In this document: positions 48,497 to 60,639 of the stretch, one piece after another
How positions within the stretch are numbered: position 1 is the stretch's first letter
Layout of the letters: each line of letters starts with the position of its first letter
Assembly (NCBI RefSeq): GCF_027580225.2
Contig: NC_073342.2
Location: forward strand, 15,077,001 to 15,141,000
Source: Misgurnus anguillicaudatus
Lineage: Eukaryota > Chordata > Actinopteri > Cypriniformes > Cobitidae
Length of the DNA: 64,000 nucleotides
Direction of reading: 5' to 3'
Program-made: the position numbers and the translations under genes
Notes under the pieces: generated by a model
Seen by the model: the letters and a program-made list of their open reading frames with translations, nothing else
The model's database searches: none
Told to the model about the DNA's origin: nothing

Positions 48497-49225
48497 GTGC
48501 TTGTCTGAAAGATGATTCTTTTACGTCAACTTCAGTCACTTGGAATCACTGATATTCCTATGGCGTGGTTTACTTCTTATCTAGCTGAGCGTACTCGGAC
48601 TGTTCAGCTGGGTACATTTAAATCTAGTCCCTCACGAATTGTCCCTGGTGTTCCGCAGGGCTAAGTTTTGGGACCTTTACTTTTCATTATTTATCTGTTG
48701 CCGCTCTGCATTATTTTCGGAAACACGGAATTTACTTCCATTGTTATGCTGATGACACCCAGCTCTATCTATCCACTAAACCTGCTGCCAATCTTCCTCC
48801 ATTAAGTCTACTTAATTGCTTATCTGATGTCAATGCTTGGTTTTCAAATAATTTTCTCAAACTTAACAGTAGTAAAACTGAAATTCTTCTGGTTGATACG
48901 AAAATCAATCTTACTAAGGCTGGTGGTTTTTCCATGTGTATTGATGGCTCCACAATTGTCCCCTCAGATTGCCCCCTTTTTTATGGAACAAGTTTCCATA
49001 GCACATTCAAAATAGTGACACTCTGTTCATTTTTAAATCGCGGTTAAAAACTCATCTTTTTAAGCAGGCCTATTTTTAATGTTCTATACTGTTATTCTCT
49101 TTTCCCTGACGGAATGTTAATTAGATTTTTTTTGTATTTTATTTTTGCTTCTTATATTAATTTGTTGTAAGGTGTCCTTGAGAGCCATGAAACGCGCCTA
49201 TAAATAAAATGTATTATTATTATTT
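48497..49225 (+). pseudogene. L2-like LINE fragment (reverse transcriptase remnant and 3' tail)
   Basis: A 5'-truncated non-LTR retrotransposon. The readable peptide begins LLRQLQSLGITDIP, continues with SRIVPGVPQG, a TAA, then VLGPLLFIIYLLPL. After a frameshift follow HCYADDTQLYLSTKP (the YADD catalytic box) and FSNNFLKLNSSKTEILLVDT. A deletion near 48980-49020 removes the rest of the domain. The end GCGCCTATAAATAAAATGTA followed by TTATTATT repeats is an L2-type 3' tail. Stops, frameshift and deletion make it inactive. It lies in the third visible agbl1 intron. Confidence 0.85.
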
Positions 49226-49229
49226 ATTA

Positions 49230-51243
49230 TGATGGACATGTTCATCTTGGTTTGGTTGAGGGTAAGTCAAGAATGCGGTAATTTTGATATTAGGCCAGAG
49301 TATCACTTTAAGTTGAACCAACTAATCTTTTTTACAGTGTATATATTAGAGCAGTGTGGTGTAGTGTACATTTTCCAGAGTTATAAAAAATAATGATAAT
49401 TTTAGTTTGGGTTTTCCCTCATTAGTATTTGAAGTGTTTTGTTGTAAAATATTAAAAATAATTGAAAAACTGTCCACCAAAAACAATGCCGACAGCTATT
49501 TTGTTCCTGTTTGACAAGTAAACAAAAGAGAAAATCTTTAGACCCTCATTGCAGTGTATTGGTTGCTCTTGAAAAATAAGTAAAGAACCTTTTTAAAAAT
49601 GAGTACTCATGTTTATTCAGGGAAAGACTTTTCGTGCCATTTTAGACTTGATTGCTACAGAATTACATGACATTTAAACTTATGCCATTTTTTGCACGTT
49701 TGTTTTTAATCAGTGTATTAAAAATAAGTGTGAATCCAATGTGAATATAAAGAATACACCCGAAAATGCTTCGGTAGACCTAACAGTTGGTTGAATAAAC
49801 CTGGAAAAAAACATATTTGACTCAACCATACAAATATGTTACCAAATGGTTGGTTTTATCCAAATTTTACCCAACTATGGGTTGGAAACAACCCAGCACT
49901 ACATACTTCTCAGTACTCGAAAGGATTTCTCATTATCTCGGACATCCTTGTTTGTCTTTGACCCGGGTATCATGAAGCGAAAAAGATGTAGCCTTAATAG
50001 AGTGAAACGAGGGGGCTCATCTGTAAAATTGTGACACCTTATCCTCGCTTGATTACTGACTTGTATACAGCAGGCAAGTGTTCGGAGCAACAGTGATACA
50101 TTGCGTTTCGGCGAGGTTGCGGCAATGATCGCTCATAAATAATCGTCTCTAATAGAGATTGCATTGCAGCGAGAAGAGGCTCGATAGCACAGCTCTAGGT
50201 TTACGTGAATGAAGGGCTCATGGGGATTTGTTGCTGCATTTCCTCAGGGAATCGTGCGGTGTTCACACGCTAATAACATGCTTGAGCGGGCAGGTGCAAC
50301 TACTTGGCAAAATGATCTGCCATCATTATGATGTTATGAAAGGTCTGATCTAATGTGAAAACTAACTGATCGTTGAAATATTTTGACGGTGGGCAGAGAG
50401 CGTAAGGGATAAAAAGTTTATTTTGGCGAAAATTGATACAATCTCAAACAACCAACTTTGTAATCATTGTCTGTTTTCATGCCATTTAAACATTTGCAAC
50501 TGTTAAGCCATTGGCTTTATAGTTGTATAATTAATTATTCACCCTTATGTCTCATTTCTTGCTCATGCTCTCATCATACACTCTCAGAAAAAGGTACAAA
50601 AGTTGTCACTGGGACGGTACCCTATATGTACCATTTTGGTACAGATATGTACATTTAAGGTACCAGTATGTACCGCTAAGGACATATCACATATCACTAA
50701 ATTATCTCTTGTTTTAATTCTAAATTTTTTTCATTGTAATGCATTATTTTCATGAGGCTACATACGTGAAAGGTCTGTGTGATACCTGTGTGGTGCACCT
50801 GCTGTCTCACATTAATGCCAAAAACTGGGTTAAGCAATGTCATAATGCATTTTAATTTACTGTTTTGTTGTCCTTATATTAAGAACTTGGGACATGTGTG
50901 CATGCCGCCCGCAGCGAGTGAAGACCGAACTGTTCTTCTTTTAGGTCACATAGATGCATAATAACACACAAGTAAACACACAGTTTAGGAAAACAGTAGT
51001 TTTAGACTTGTGACTTTTGTGCATTACTGTAGGTCAGTCTTTTAAAACTTTTTAAAAGCGACCCTAAAAAAGAAAGCAAGCAAGATTACGCAACGCACCT
51101 CTCTCAGTGTTGTTGGTGATAATGATTTATTTATATGTTCTTATAATATCCAACATTATTATGCAGCTTAAGCGGTTAATTATTTTACATTTTCCTTAAA
51201 TCATCCTTACGACCCAGTTTTTAAAACCACTTTGTGACAGCTG
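49230..51243. other. No gene; small repeat at 50577-50690
   Basis: Contains a GGTAC-rich repeat piece (CACTCTCAGAAAAAGGTAC, GGTACCAGTATGTACC) at 50577-50690. About 50040-50460 looks like unique intron sequence. Confidence 0.45.
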
Positions 51244-51247
51244 TTAA

Positions 51248-51533
51248 CTCATTCCCCACCAGCCTTTTTTTATTGAAAAGTTGCCCGCTTGCATTTTTTT
51301 GTGATTTTCACAAAGTTTCACAAAATGCCTTCCAGGAAATTTTCTTTTATATAAACTATGGCGTGGTGTTTGTGCCTCAATCCTGGGCGAGCAATTGTGA
51401 GTTTTGAGCACAGAGAACTGTGTTTTGCGGGCACATTGCATTGTATTTTGAACAGAAATTAACAATCGCAAAAAAAATTTGTTTGAGCAAATAAAAAACG
51501 ATTCCGTGCTCAATAAATGTATTTGCTTGTTAA
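51248..51533. mobile_element. Family 1 TTAA MITE, left-end fragment
   Basis: Starts CTCATTCCCCACCAGCC after TTAA (51244-51247). It repeats the same left half as the next copy and lacks its own right end. Confidence 0.65.
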
Positions 51534-53280
51534 CTCATTACCCACCAGCCTTTTTTTGAAAAGTTGCCCGCTTGCATTTTTTTGTAATTTTCAACAAAGT
51601 TTCACAAAAAGCCTTCCAGGAACATTTTCTTAAAATTTAAGAACACACCCCCTGCTTTCAAGCAAACAAACAAAACGGGGGGGGGGGGGGGGGGGGGGAA
51701 CATTTCATCCTATCTATATTTGTTATCTGCTTATAAACTCTTAAATATGGTTATTTTTCGTAAAAAAAATAGCAAAAAGCTGAAATAATTGCATTTTTGT
51801 GAACAAATTTTGTTAGAGATCAGATTCAGAACAATTATCAAAACATACACAAAGTTTTAAATTAGTAAATAATTAGTTTGATTCAGTTTTTTGGGTAAGT
51901 GCGCCATCAAGTTGATAATCGCGGTATTACAGATTAACATATAAACTCATCAGGAACAATTTTTTTTCATGCAAATGTTTTCTCTTAATTGAAGAGATAA
52001 CCCGTCAATGGCGGGGAAAGAGTTAATCAAAAAACAGTGTATCTCTTAAAGTTGTATTTATTTGTCATATTTTCATTTTGTTTTTCTGTTCTTATTATAT
52101 CACTGACTTTTTACCTAATTATTTAATTACTTGAGAACTTCTTAATAATAATTTAATTTTAGACAAGCATTGGTATCCTATTTAGAGAGGGGGGGGATGT
52201 ACATTTTCGGTGCAAATTTCTGGAAATTACTGCTGCAAAATCAGTCACAAATTTTGCTTCAGTTTTTTATAAATTGGGTAAGTATGCCATCAAGTGGATA
52301 ATCTCGGTATTACAGATTAACATAAAAACTCATCAGGAACACGTTTTTTTTTTTCATGCAAATGTTTTCTCTTAATTGAAGAGATAACTCGTCAATGGCG
52401 GGGAACGAGTTAATCAAAAAACAGTGTATCTGTATCTTGAAGTTGTACTTATTTGTCATATTTTCATTTAGTTTTTTCTGTTCTTATCATATCACTGACT
52501 GTTTAACTAATTATTTAATTACCTGAGAAATTCTTAAAAATAATTTACTATTAGACAAGCATTGGTATCCTATTTAGAGAGGGGGGTCACAATTTTCGGT
52601 GCAAATTTCTGGAAATTACCACTGCAAAATCTGTCACAAATTTCGCTTCAGTTTTTAGAGAGGAAAGAGAGACAAAAAAATCTACATTTTCGGTGCAAAT
52701 TTCTGGAAATTTCCACTGCAAAATCTGTCACAAATTTCGCTTCAGTTTTTAGAGAGGAAAGAGAGGGAAAAAAATCTAAATTTTCGGTGCAAATTTCTGG
52801 AAATTAGCGCTGCAAAATCAGTCACAAATTTTGCTTTAGTTTTTAGAGAGGAAAGAGAGAAAAAAAATCTAAATTTTCGGTGCAAATTTCTGGAAATTAC
52901 CACTGCAAAATCTGTCACAAATTTCGCTTTAGTTTTTTATAAATTGGGTAAGTTTGCCATTTAGTGAATAATCCCGTATTACAGATAAACATAAAAACTC
53001 ATCAGGAACACTTTTTTTCATACAAATGTTTTCTCTTAATTGACGAGAAAACTCGTCAATGGCGGGGAACGAGTTAATCAACAAACAGTGTATCTGTATC
53101 TTGAAGTTGTATTTATTTGTCATATTTTCATTTTGTTTCTCTGTTCTTATCATATCACTGACTGTTTACCTAATTGTTTAATTACCTGAGAACTTCTTAA
53201 TAATCATTTAATAATAGACAAGCATTGGTATTACTATTCACAATTTTCTGTGCAAATTTCTGGAAATTAACGCTGCAAAG
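51534..53280. mobile_element. Family 1 TTAA MITE with tandemly repeated right part
   Basis: The left end CTCATTACCCACC follows TTAA (51530-51533). The right-end motif TGGCGGGGAA(A/C)GAGTTAA occurs three times (TTAA at 52023, 52410 and 53074), each followed by TCAA(C/A)AAACAGTGTATCT. A fourth, partial unit follows. The tail block has therefore been duplicated in tandem. The copy includes a run of 22 G at 51677-51698. Confidence 0.75.
52185..52935. repeat. Minisatellite, about 85-90-bp unit, inside the MITE
   Basis: TTTTCGGTGCAAATTTCTGG and AAATCTGTCACAAATTTCGC recur from about 52205 and then at about 52590, 52688, 52780 and 52874, separated by AGAGAGGAAAGAGAG. Polypurine runs break up the units. 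Confidence 0.8.
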
Positions 53281-53334
53281 TAAGTCATTTTCATCGCAAA
53301 AATCACAAAAATAAATCGAGAAAACCTGGAGAAA

Positions 53335-53537
53335 CTGCTTAAGGGCTATGTAGAAACACAGTGCCACAAAATAGTGACTTCCTTGTAAGGGGATCTGCGC
53401 TGTGTGTAGATAAAAACAGCTCATTCTAAGGTAATAAAACATAACAGTTAAGTCTTTATACACCACTGAAAATATAATTGTCTATTATATTGCACTTCTG
53501 TCAATAGATCCTCCTAAAATATATACAGTGCACCTTT
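53335..53537. mobile_element. Family 3 TTAA MITE, right half
   Basis: Matches the right half of 21599-22382: GTAGATAAAAACAGCTCATT, then ACAGTGCACCTTTAA at the end. Confidence 0.65.
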
Positions 53538-53540
53538 AAG

Positions 53541-54523
53541 ACAGCAAAAAATGTATAGTGTAGGGCAAACAGTGGAAAAAAAGTAATAAAAAGCAATATT
53601 ATGTTTAATATTACGGCTGTATTGTCATGATATAGTAGGAAAGAAGCATGTCAGTTATCCTTGGTTTCTACAAACCATAAGTCCTCTTGTACAGAGCATC
53701 TATAATTTATCTATAGATATTAGTGTTTTTGGTCAGAATTTGACACTGTCATGAAATGATATAAGAGTCACAAACACTTTGTTTTGGTTTTTCCAGGCGA
53801 GTGGAAAGCTAAAGTAACACAGAGGCTCTGCAGATTTATTGATTTAGTTAATCTGCCGTAATCCACAGCTCATTGAACCATTGGGTCAGGGCTTCAGGTT
53901 ATTGCAGGTTTTTGTGTGCCCAGAAGGCCGTGAAAGTTTCAGTGCCTGAGCTGTTTGTTTACTGCTGGCAGAAAATATCTTTAGTGTCTGGATTTCTATT
54001 AACGGTCGTTTCCGGAAGAGTGCGTTATATGAGGTCAGAGTATCCGGCCTGAGGTGAGCAGTTGTGTGCTCCTAATGCAGATTAATGCTGAATTTTCCAC
54101 GAAGACTGCACAACTCAAAGTGCCGTCTCAAGTCATGCTCGATTTTTCCTTACAACTGACTTTGCATTGTTTCCTCCTCGTAAATGTGCATGACATGGAG
54201 ACTAGGTGAATTGGCAATGCTAAATCGTCCTTTTCCGAACTTGCGTGTAGATCAATTTGTGTATAGATTAACCAGTTTTCGCCAAAGATGCTGGAATTGG
54301 GTTAAGAGATAGTAAATAAAATGAATGCTATTTCACTTAATACATTTAGTTTATTTAATGCAATGACATTTTGGTGTCCACAGAGCAAACGCAGTGCAGT
54401 TGTTTACATAACTGCTACAGATCAGTGTCACAAAGTCTGCAGATATTGTTCAACAGCTCTCAATCGATCACCCCATCAGTCATTAATCTCAATTGTCAAT
54501 CTAAAATGTTTTTCACACCGTAG
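53541..54523. other. End of the third visible agbl1 intron; no other exon seen
   Basis: No transposon signature recognised between about 53760 and 54500; possibly unique intron sequence. Confidence 0.4.
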
Positions 54524-54691
54524 GGTCTACAAACAGGGACTCGGGAGCTGGAGGAAATGGGAATGAAGTTTAGCCAAAGTCTCATCACCCTCAGTAGGAA
54601 CACCATCCATTACAACAGCCGCCTGATCCACAACGCATCTGCCCTGCTGGACCTGGATGACAGACTCCTCGACCACAAATCCAATAAGTAA
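54524..54691 (+). CDS. agbl1: agbl1-like exon D (last recognisable exon)
   Basis: After a CACCGTAG acceptor the frame continues from exon C (phase 0) with GLQTGTRELEEMGMKF, the conserved helix that closes the catalytic domain. It goes on through SLITLSRNTIHYNSRL and LLDLDDRLLDH to SNK. Two endings are possible. The frame reads straight into TAA at 54689-54691, giving a natural stop after HKSNK. Alternatively, a good donor GTAAGG begins at 54688, giving a 164-nt exon in phase 2. A candidate acceptor at about 57600 would add only a few residues (reading K-R-S-V-F) before TGA. The region after EEMG is variable within the family, so which end is used cannot be decided from sequence alone. Confidence 0.8.
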   Translation, partial: GLQTGTRELEEMGMKFSQSLITLSRNTIHYNSRLIHNASALLDLDDRLLDHKSNK

Positions 54692-55382
54692 GGTTCAAAT
54701 TGAAGTATATTTCACCACAGGCTCATTTCGAGCTCGAAAACTTGTTTAAATTGACCCTAAAGTCAAGCTCTGTATACTAACTACAGATCCTTTTGTCTTT
54801 TGCTTTTTGGTAGTATGTGTGCTTTCGGATGCCGTTGTGGGATATTTTTTATTTGAGAACTGTAATTGCCTGTAACTATATTATGATAACAAGTCTGCTT
54901 CAGTGAAGCAGAGTAAAAATAAGAACTAGATTTGCATTTCCTAGAGGAAACACATGCACAGCAATGGAATAGAGATAAAGTTTTGGGTAAAGCAATGGTT
55001 TTAAAAGTTGCAAAGCTATGTGCATAAGCTCCGACATGTTGCAAGCCAATAATCAGGCTTTAAAGTCCCTATGAAATCGAAATTGACAATTCTTATTTTT
55101 TATGTAATATTGCAGTGTTCCTTATAAACAATGAATCCGTGTCATATTTTTTTTAAAATTTGTGTGCCCTTATGAATTGTAATTTAAATCTGAAAATGTA
55201 CTTCTGACCTCCGGTGGCAATCATTCTCTGATGATGTCAGCTAGACGGCTTAGGCGGGAGCATTTGTTAAAGGCAGGGTATATGATTTGATCCAGAAACA
55301 TTTTTAGTTATGCTGGTTTTAAGTCTCCTCACATCCTGATAGAAATCATATGTTAAGTTGTTTAAATGTATTTTTATAAATA

Positions 55383-56324
55383 CAGTGAGGAAAAGAAGTA
55401 TTTGAACACCCTGCTATTTTGCAAGTTCTCCCACTTAGAAGTTCTTGGGATGGTACTCATCATTCTTCTTCTTCCAAACACATGAAATTATTGCCAAAAA
55501 GTTTTATTTTGGTCTTATCTGACCACATGACTTTCTCCCATGACTCCTCTGGATCATCCTCTGGGTCATTGGCAAACTTAAGACGGGCCTGAACATGTGC
55601 TGGTTTAAGCAGGGGAACCTGCCGTGCCATGCATGATTTCAAACCATGATGTCTTGGTGTATTACCAACAGTAACCTTAGAAACGGTGGTCCCAGCTCTT
55701 TTCAGGTCATTGACCAGCTCCCCCCATGTAGTTCTGGGGTGATTTCTCACCTTTCTTAGGATCATTAAGACCCCACGAGGTGAGATCTTGCATGGAGCCC
55801 CAGTCCGAGGGAGATTGACAGTCATGTTTAGTTTTTTCCATTTTCGAATGATTGCTCCAACAGTGGACCTTTTTTCACCAAGCTGCTTTGCAATTTCTCT
55901 GTAGCCCTTTCCAGCCTTGTGCAGGTGTACAGTTTTGGTCTCTAGTGTCTTTGGACAGCTCTTTGGTCTTGGCCATGTTAGTAGTTGGATTCTTACTGAT
56001 TGTATGGGGTGTACAGGTGTCTTTATGCAGCTAATGACTTCAAACAGGGGCATCTAATTTAGGATAATAAATGGAGTGGAGGTGGACATTTTAAAGACAG
56101 ACTAACAGGTCTTTGAGGGTCAGAATTCTAGCTGGTAGACAGGTGTTTAGATACTTATTTGCAGCTGTATCATACAAATAAATGGTTGAAAAAGTGGTAT
56201 ATTTTGATTTCTGGATTTTTTTTGGATTGTGTCTCTCGCGGTGGACGTGCGCCTGCGATGACAATTTCAGACCCCTCCATGATTTCTAAGTGGGAGAACT
56301 TGCAAAATTGCAGGGTGTTCACTG
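55383..56324 (-). mobile_element. Tc1-like transposon with internal deletion (inner level)
   Basis: Ends CAGTGAGGAAAAGAAGTATT and GCAGGGTGTTCACTG with TA on both sides (55381-55382 and 56325-56326). At 942 bp it is shorter than a full element of about 1.5-1.6 kb. Confidence 0.85.
55460..55976 (-). pseudogene. Tc1-like transposase, internally deleted
   Basis: The minus strand start at 55976 reads MAKTK and then shifts frame. The main frame contains [20 protein letters not shown] (helix-turn-helix), [20 protein letters not shown], the second DNA-binding part [14 protein letters not shown] and [13 protein letters not shown], and ends with [15 protein letters not shown], which holds the first catalytic Asp. 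Sequence then jumps to a Glu run and a stop; the second Asp and the Glu are deleted. It is a third Tc1 lineage in this window and is non-functional. Confidence 0.88.
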
Positions 56325-57131
56325 TATATGTCATCTGTGAAAGGCGTAGGATCCAAACATTTTCAACAAATCATTGAACTCAGACTGAAAGCAATAATTG
56401 GACGCATACAATTTTGCCCCTCATCTTTGAATGTGTCTTGCATATGCCACTACGCAACCTGTTCACGCAAACACCATACGTCATCAGCGCGTTCACGTGC
56501 ACTCACCTCCCGTCTGTAAACAGAGGGAGAATGGCAAACTTTCCTGCTGAATTGACAACCGGCACAGGAGCCACAAAACAAATGTTACGACAAAAACCAT
56601 CTGGATCAGCAAAGAGCAAAACCCAAATTAACATCTGTAACTTTACTGCTTTACCACAAGATGAAACAGCTGTGGGAGGCAAAGGGTCTGAAAGGGTTGT
56701 TGCAGTGTTTTTTTGTTTGTTTGTAAGGTATGATTGTATTTAAATGGATTCAGATATTCTACTTTGATGAAACATTGTGATACTTACTGGTGAATGAGAC
56801 ATCGGATGTGTACCATGGTTGTCTGGTCTGTGCGTGTTCTTGTATTTTGGAGGAGGCGTGGCTTTGGATGGCGATTTGAATGGAGGGTAGGATGGTGATT
56901 TCAGTGCTAGTAGGCTACCGTTAGCATTTTTCAAAATCAGATACCCTGCCTTTAACTCTGCACCCCAACTGTCTGCTGTGATTTCAATTTCTGAATGAAA
57001 CACCAACTTTTCTATATACAAGTGGAAACACAAGCCACGCCCACTATTTTTCCTTGTGTGATATTCCATTTACTCTGAAATACGTCACAATATGGAAGTT
57101 GATCTCGCCTTCTAGTTCATAGGGATTTTAA

Positions 57132-58150
57132 ATGTGACTTGTGTTATTTTCTATGCCACTCGCATTTGGTTTGGTTTCCATTCCGTTAATGAATTATTTA
57201 ACCAAGTAATTTTATGACGACATAGGTGGCAGAATGGTGACATCAAATGGCGAACCTCCTTTTGGTGTTTTTGGGCTATTGGTAGTGTTATTGGTGTCAT
57301 GATGTTTTCATAAGGCAGACGTTTTACATTGCATTTTTAAATATGATACTGAGCGATTGGACACAAAATGGTGGTCGTCGACCATCTAGTTCTCAATTTT
57401 CCACAGGGAGTTTCTCTCTCTCTGTGTGTCTCCATCTCTCTTTCTTTCTTCTCCCTGGTATCCTCAAGTTAAAATTCACTTAGTGTCTTGATTTCTGTCA
57501 TGGAATGAAATGGACCAAAGCTGAGCTATTGATTTCTACGAAGTTCAATTAAATCCCTTTTGTGTGCGTTTTGAATTGTTACATCTTGTCCACACAGGCG
57601 CTCTGTGTTCTGAGGAGATTATCCGACTCTCTCTCCTCTCAAGGATTTCACAGGGTTTCTTTTGTTCCCCTCTTCTCCTTTTCTTCTTCTTCGCTCTTTT
57701 GAAAGAAAACGGTAAACTTGACCAGTCCTACCCAAGAGTATTGCGTAACTGTACTGTGGGAAACAGCAGAGCGCTGCTTAACAGCCATGTTTGCTTTCAA
57801 TCGTTTTACGCTCTGCTTACATGGATGCGGCAGGACGTGTCTCTTACTTTTGTAAACAAACAAATTATGCACATCGTTTTGGTTAAGCAAGCTTTGTCGA
57901 CAGTGTGCAAAATCTTCATTTTCTTATGCTTAAGAGCTATTACATTTGACAGATTTACTGTCATTTGAATTTGTATTGTAAAATGAATTCTATTACAGAA
58001 GTGAAATTGATTCTGAAAAAAATAGTACATTTATTCTCAAATTTATGAATATTTGGGATTTATATTAAATTTGCAAATTACATTTCGCAGACACTTTTAC
58101 AACGTGTACATTAAAAAAAATGCTTTTTACCAAGTTAGCATTTTTCGGTC
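57132..58150. other. No confirmed gene
   Basis: A CTCTCTCT-rich stretch occurs near 57414-57450. A candidate acceptor at about 57594-57600 could join agbl1 exon D, but only five residues would be added before TGA. The 134-codon + frame (57564-57968) has no known domain. Confidence 0.4.
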
Positions 58151-58154
58151 ACTT

Positions 58155-58224
58155 TATTAAAGCAGCAGTTCACCCAAAAATTTTAATTCTGTCATCATTT
58201 ACTCACCCTCATGTCTTTGCTCTG
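58155..58224. repeat. Dispersed fish repeat, left part
   Basis: GCAGTTCACCCAAAAATTTT and CTGTCATCATTTACTCACCC are typical of a widespread fish repeat. It is interrupted at 58225; related words (ACTTCCATAGTAAAAAATAA) resume at about 60584. Confidence 0.65.
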
Positions 58225-58228
58225 TTAA

Positions 58229-60531
58229 AGGGGCCGCATTTATTGTTTTACACTGTTGTCTGAGGTCTACTTATGATGTTCGGGTGGTTTTTACATTCAA
58301 AAACATCAAAAGCAATAAGTAATAGGCTATTTTGTAACATGGATTAGTGGCTCTCTGGGGAAATGGTTCGTTTGAAGGGGCGGGCTGCATTAAAGACCTG
58401 GACGTAAACACCCACTGCTATAATTGGATAGCTTTATTCCCCGTCATTACATGTGGGGAAATGTTTTAAAAACATTAATGTGTAAAAATATCAGCCGAAC
58501 ACATATATGTTTGAGCCACAAAAGGTGCTAAAGATGATACACATAAATGACAATACGTATAGTAAAGTAGAAACAAAACTTGAAACTCAAAGTGACTAAA
58601 TTACGGTATACAACACAGTAAGCGCGTATCAGAATCTAAACCATGGCTGATAGGTCCTTATCAATAACTTTGTATATTTCTATTGTGCTTGTGCGGTTGC
58701 TCTTACATACAGGTAACGTTACATACCACAGTTATATGATAAAAAACTTTGTTGAGTGTTGGACCTTTCAAGCGCAACTTGCCTAAATTACCGTATACAA
58801 CATAGTAAGCGGGCATCAGAATCTAAATTGCGGCTGGTAAGTCCTTCCTTATCACTAACTTTGTATATTTCTACCGTTATATTACAGTCGTATTGTTAAG
58901 TGTTGTACCTTTATTAATCGTGTAATGTTTTTAATAAATTAAAACAGTCAAACATGTGTTTAGACACAGATGTTACAACAGGACATTCTTAAAAAGCAAT
59001 AGTGAAACGCAGTAATGTTATCTTAAATAAAGTAAAAAAAAAGTTTTACTCACTGTGTATACTGCTGTGTCATTTTTGTCAGATGCAATATTAGTGGTGC
59101 TTTTAATCACACGTGTGGCTTCTTTACAAATGAATTTGCGGTATACAAAGTAACACTCCCCACGCCAGCTGGAACTTCTTTAAAAACAAACTTTAAGCAC
59201 ACATTTCTAATGTTATGTTTTGAGCCTTTGAGTTAAGGTTATACAGCGTCTGTGTTCTTTCCAGTCGGTTCTTCCACAAGGAACACTCCGTTTCCATGGT
59301 TACTCATGACAGATCACCGCGTCAAAATAAAAGTCTCTCAGGAAAAAAGTATTTAAAAGTCATTTTGGTTACATTTGGCAAAAACTTTAAAAACATGTTT
59401 ACTGATTGTTGAGACACTGCATGGTTTGCTTTGCCCCTGGCCCACACGTGTGTCATATGAAGCTGTGGGCGGAGCTTCAAAAGTGGTCATAGAGACAGAG
59501 CGCAGTTATGCAAATTTGAAAACCACGCCCACCAGGGGGAAACGCAATCCAACCGTCTCCATTGACTTTGTATTGCGAGAAGCAGCCTCCTTGTCATTTC
59601 TGGCTTATAACAAAAAACTGAATAATGCCTAAAAGCTGCTGTGTGACAATATGTACAGCTAACAAGCCAAAGAACCCAGAAATAAGTTTTTATAAGCTGT
59701 CGAGCCGTAAAACCCAGTCTTTAAGGAGAATAAAGTGGATCGCCGACTACGTTACCCCCTAGTGGACGCAGTTCTACTAATAGAAGTACTATGAAAAGTT
59801 GCCTGTTTCCATTTTTGTGTCTTTAAAGGCTCGTTGTTTGGGGTCGACAGCTTATAAAAACTTACTTACAGATTAAACTTAAAAACAGATTAATACCTAA
59901 AAGCTGCTGTGTGACAAGGTGTACATCTAACAACCCAAAAAAACAAATAAGCTTTCGACTTCAAAAAATGAGCGTTTAAAGACACAGAAATGGGAACAGG
60001 CAACTTTTCATAGTTTTCCTATTAGTAAAACTGCGTCCAATAGGGGGAAACGTAGTCGGCGATCCACTTTATTCTCCTTAAAGACTGGGTTTTACGGCTC
60101 GACAGCTTATAAAAACTTATTTCTGGGTTCTTTGGCTTGTTAGCTGTACATATTGTCACACAGCAGCTTTTAGGCATTATTCAGTTTTTTGTTATAAGCC
60201 AGAAATGACAAGGAGCCGTCCTCTCGCAATACAAAGTCAATGGAGACGGTTGGATTGCTTTCCCCCCCGGTGGGCGTGGTTTTCAGGTTATGACGCGCTG
60301 CGCTCTGTCTCTATTGTATTTGGGTTTGGGGAGGTGTTTCAATTCTACTCTGACATCATATTTCGGCACATTCCTGAACCAACTGTTTTCTTGGCTTGGT
60401 GCCAAAAACTGTTATATTTCAGTAAAGAGGACGTTTTCAGTTTTGAAACTTGCAGGATGTCCATTTAAGTATGATGACCTCTTATATAACAAATTATCAA
60501 GTTAAAATTGATTGTTTGATTCACCGCTCCT
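58229..60531. mobile_element. 2.3-kb TTAA-flanked element with a large fold-back
   Basis: TTAA at 58225-58228 and 60532-60535. The ends AGGGGCCGCATTTA and (reverse complement) AGGAGCGGTGAATC are weak inverted repeats. It carries a direct duplication (58593-58695 and 58790-58882) and the inverted repeat at 59491-60312. It sits inside the repeat seen at 58155-58224. Confidence 0.5.
59491..60312. repeat. Inverted repeat with about 340-bp arms
   Basis: 59491-59830 and 59973-60312 are near-exact reverse complements. Matching words include CAATCCAACCGTCTCCATTG, ACTTTGTATTGCGAGA and AGCTGCTGTGTGACA. The centre also holds a diverged direct copy (TACCTAAAAGCTGCTGTGTG). Confidence 0.85.
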
Positions 60532-60639
60532 TTAACACAAATGACGATATTTGCAATGAAGCAGGAAACAGAAGTACAATTCACTTCCATAGTAAAAAAT
60601 AATTATTACTATGGAAGTCAAAAGTGCTCAAACGTGTGT

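Larger units (their letters stand above)
55271..56951. mobile_element. Middle TTAA MITE of the nest
   Basis: TTAA at 55267-55270 and 56952-56955. Ends AGGCAGGGTATATGATTT and AAATCAGATACCCTGCCT are inverted. Without the Tc1 insert it is about 737 bp. Open frames in its right part (56414-56743, 56740-57069) are not recognised genes. Confidence 0.8.
55064..57127. mobile_element. Outer TTAA MITE of a three-level nest
   Basis: TTAA at 55060-55063 and 57128-57131. Ends AGTCCCTATGAA and TTCATAGGGATT are inverted. It hosts the MITE at 55271-56951. Confidence 0.75.

Noticed and set aside
57564..57968. A 134-codon + strand gene
   Set aside because: Starts in a CTCTCC-rich stretch, hydrophobic and Cys-rich without family resemblance; likely chance.
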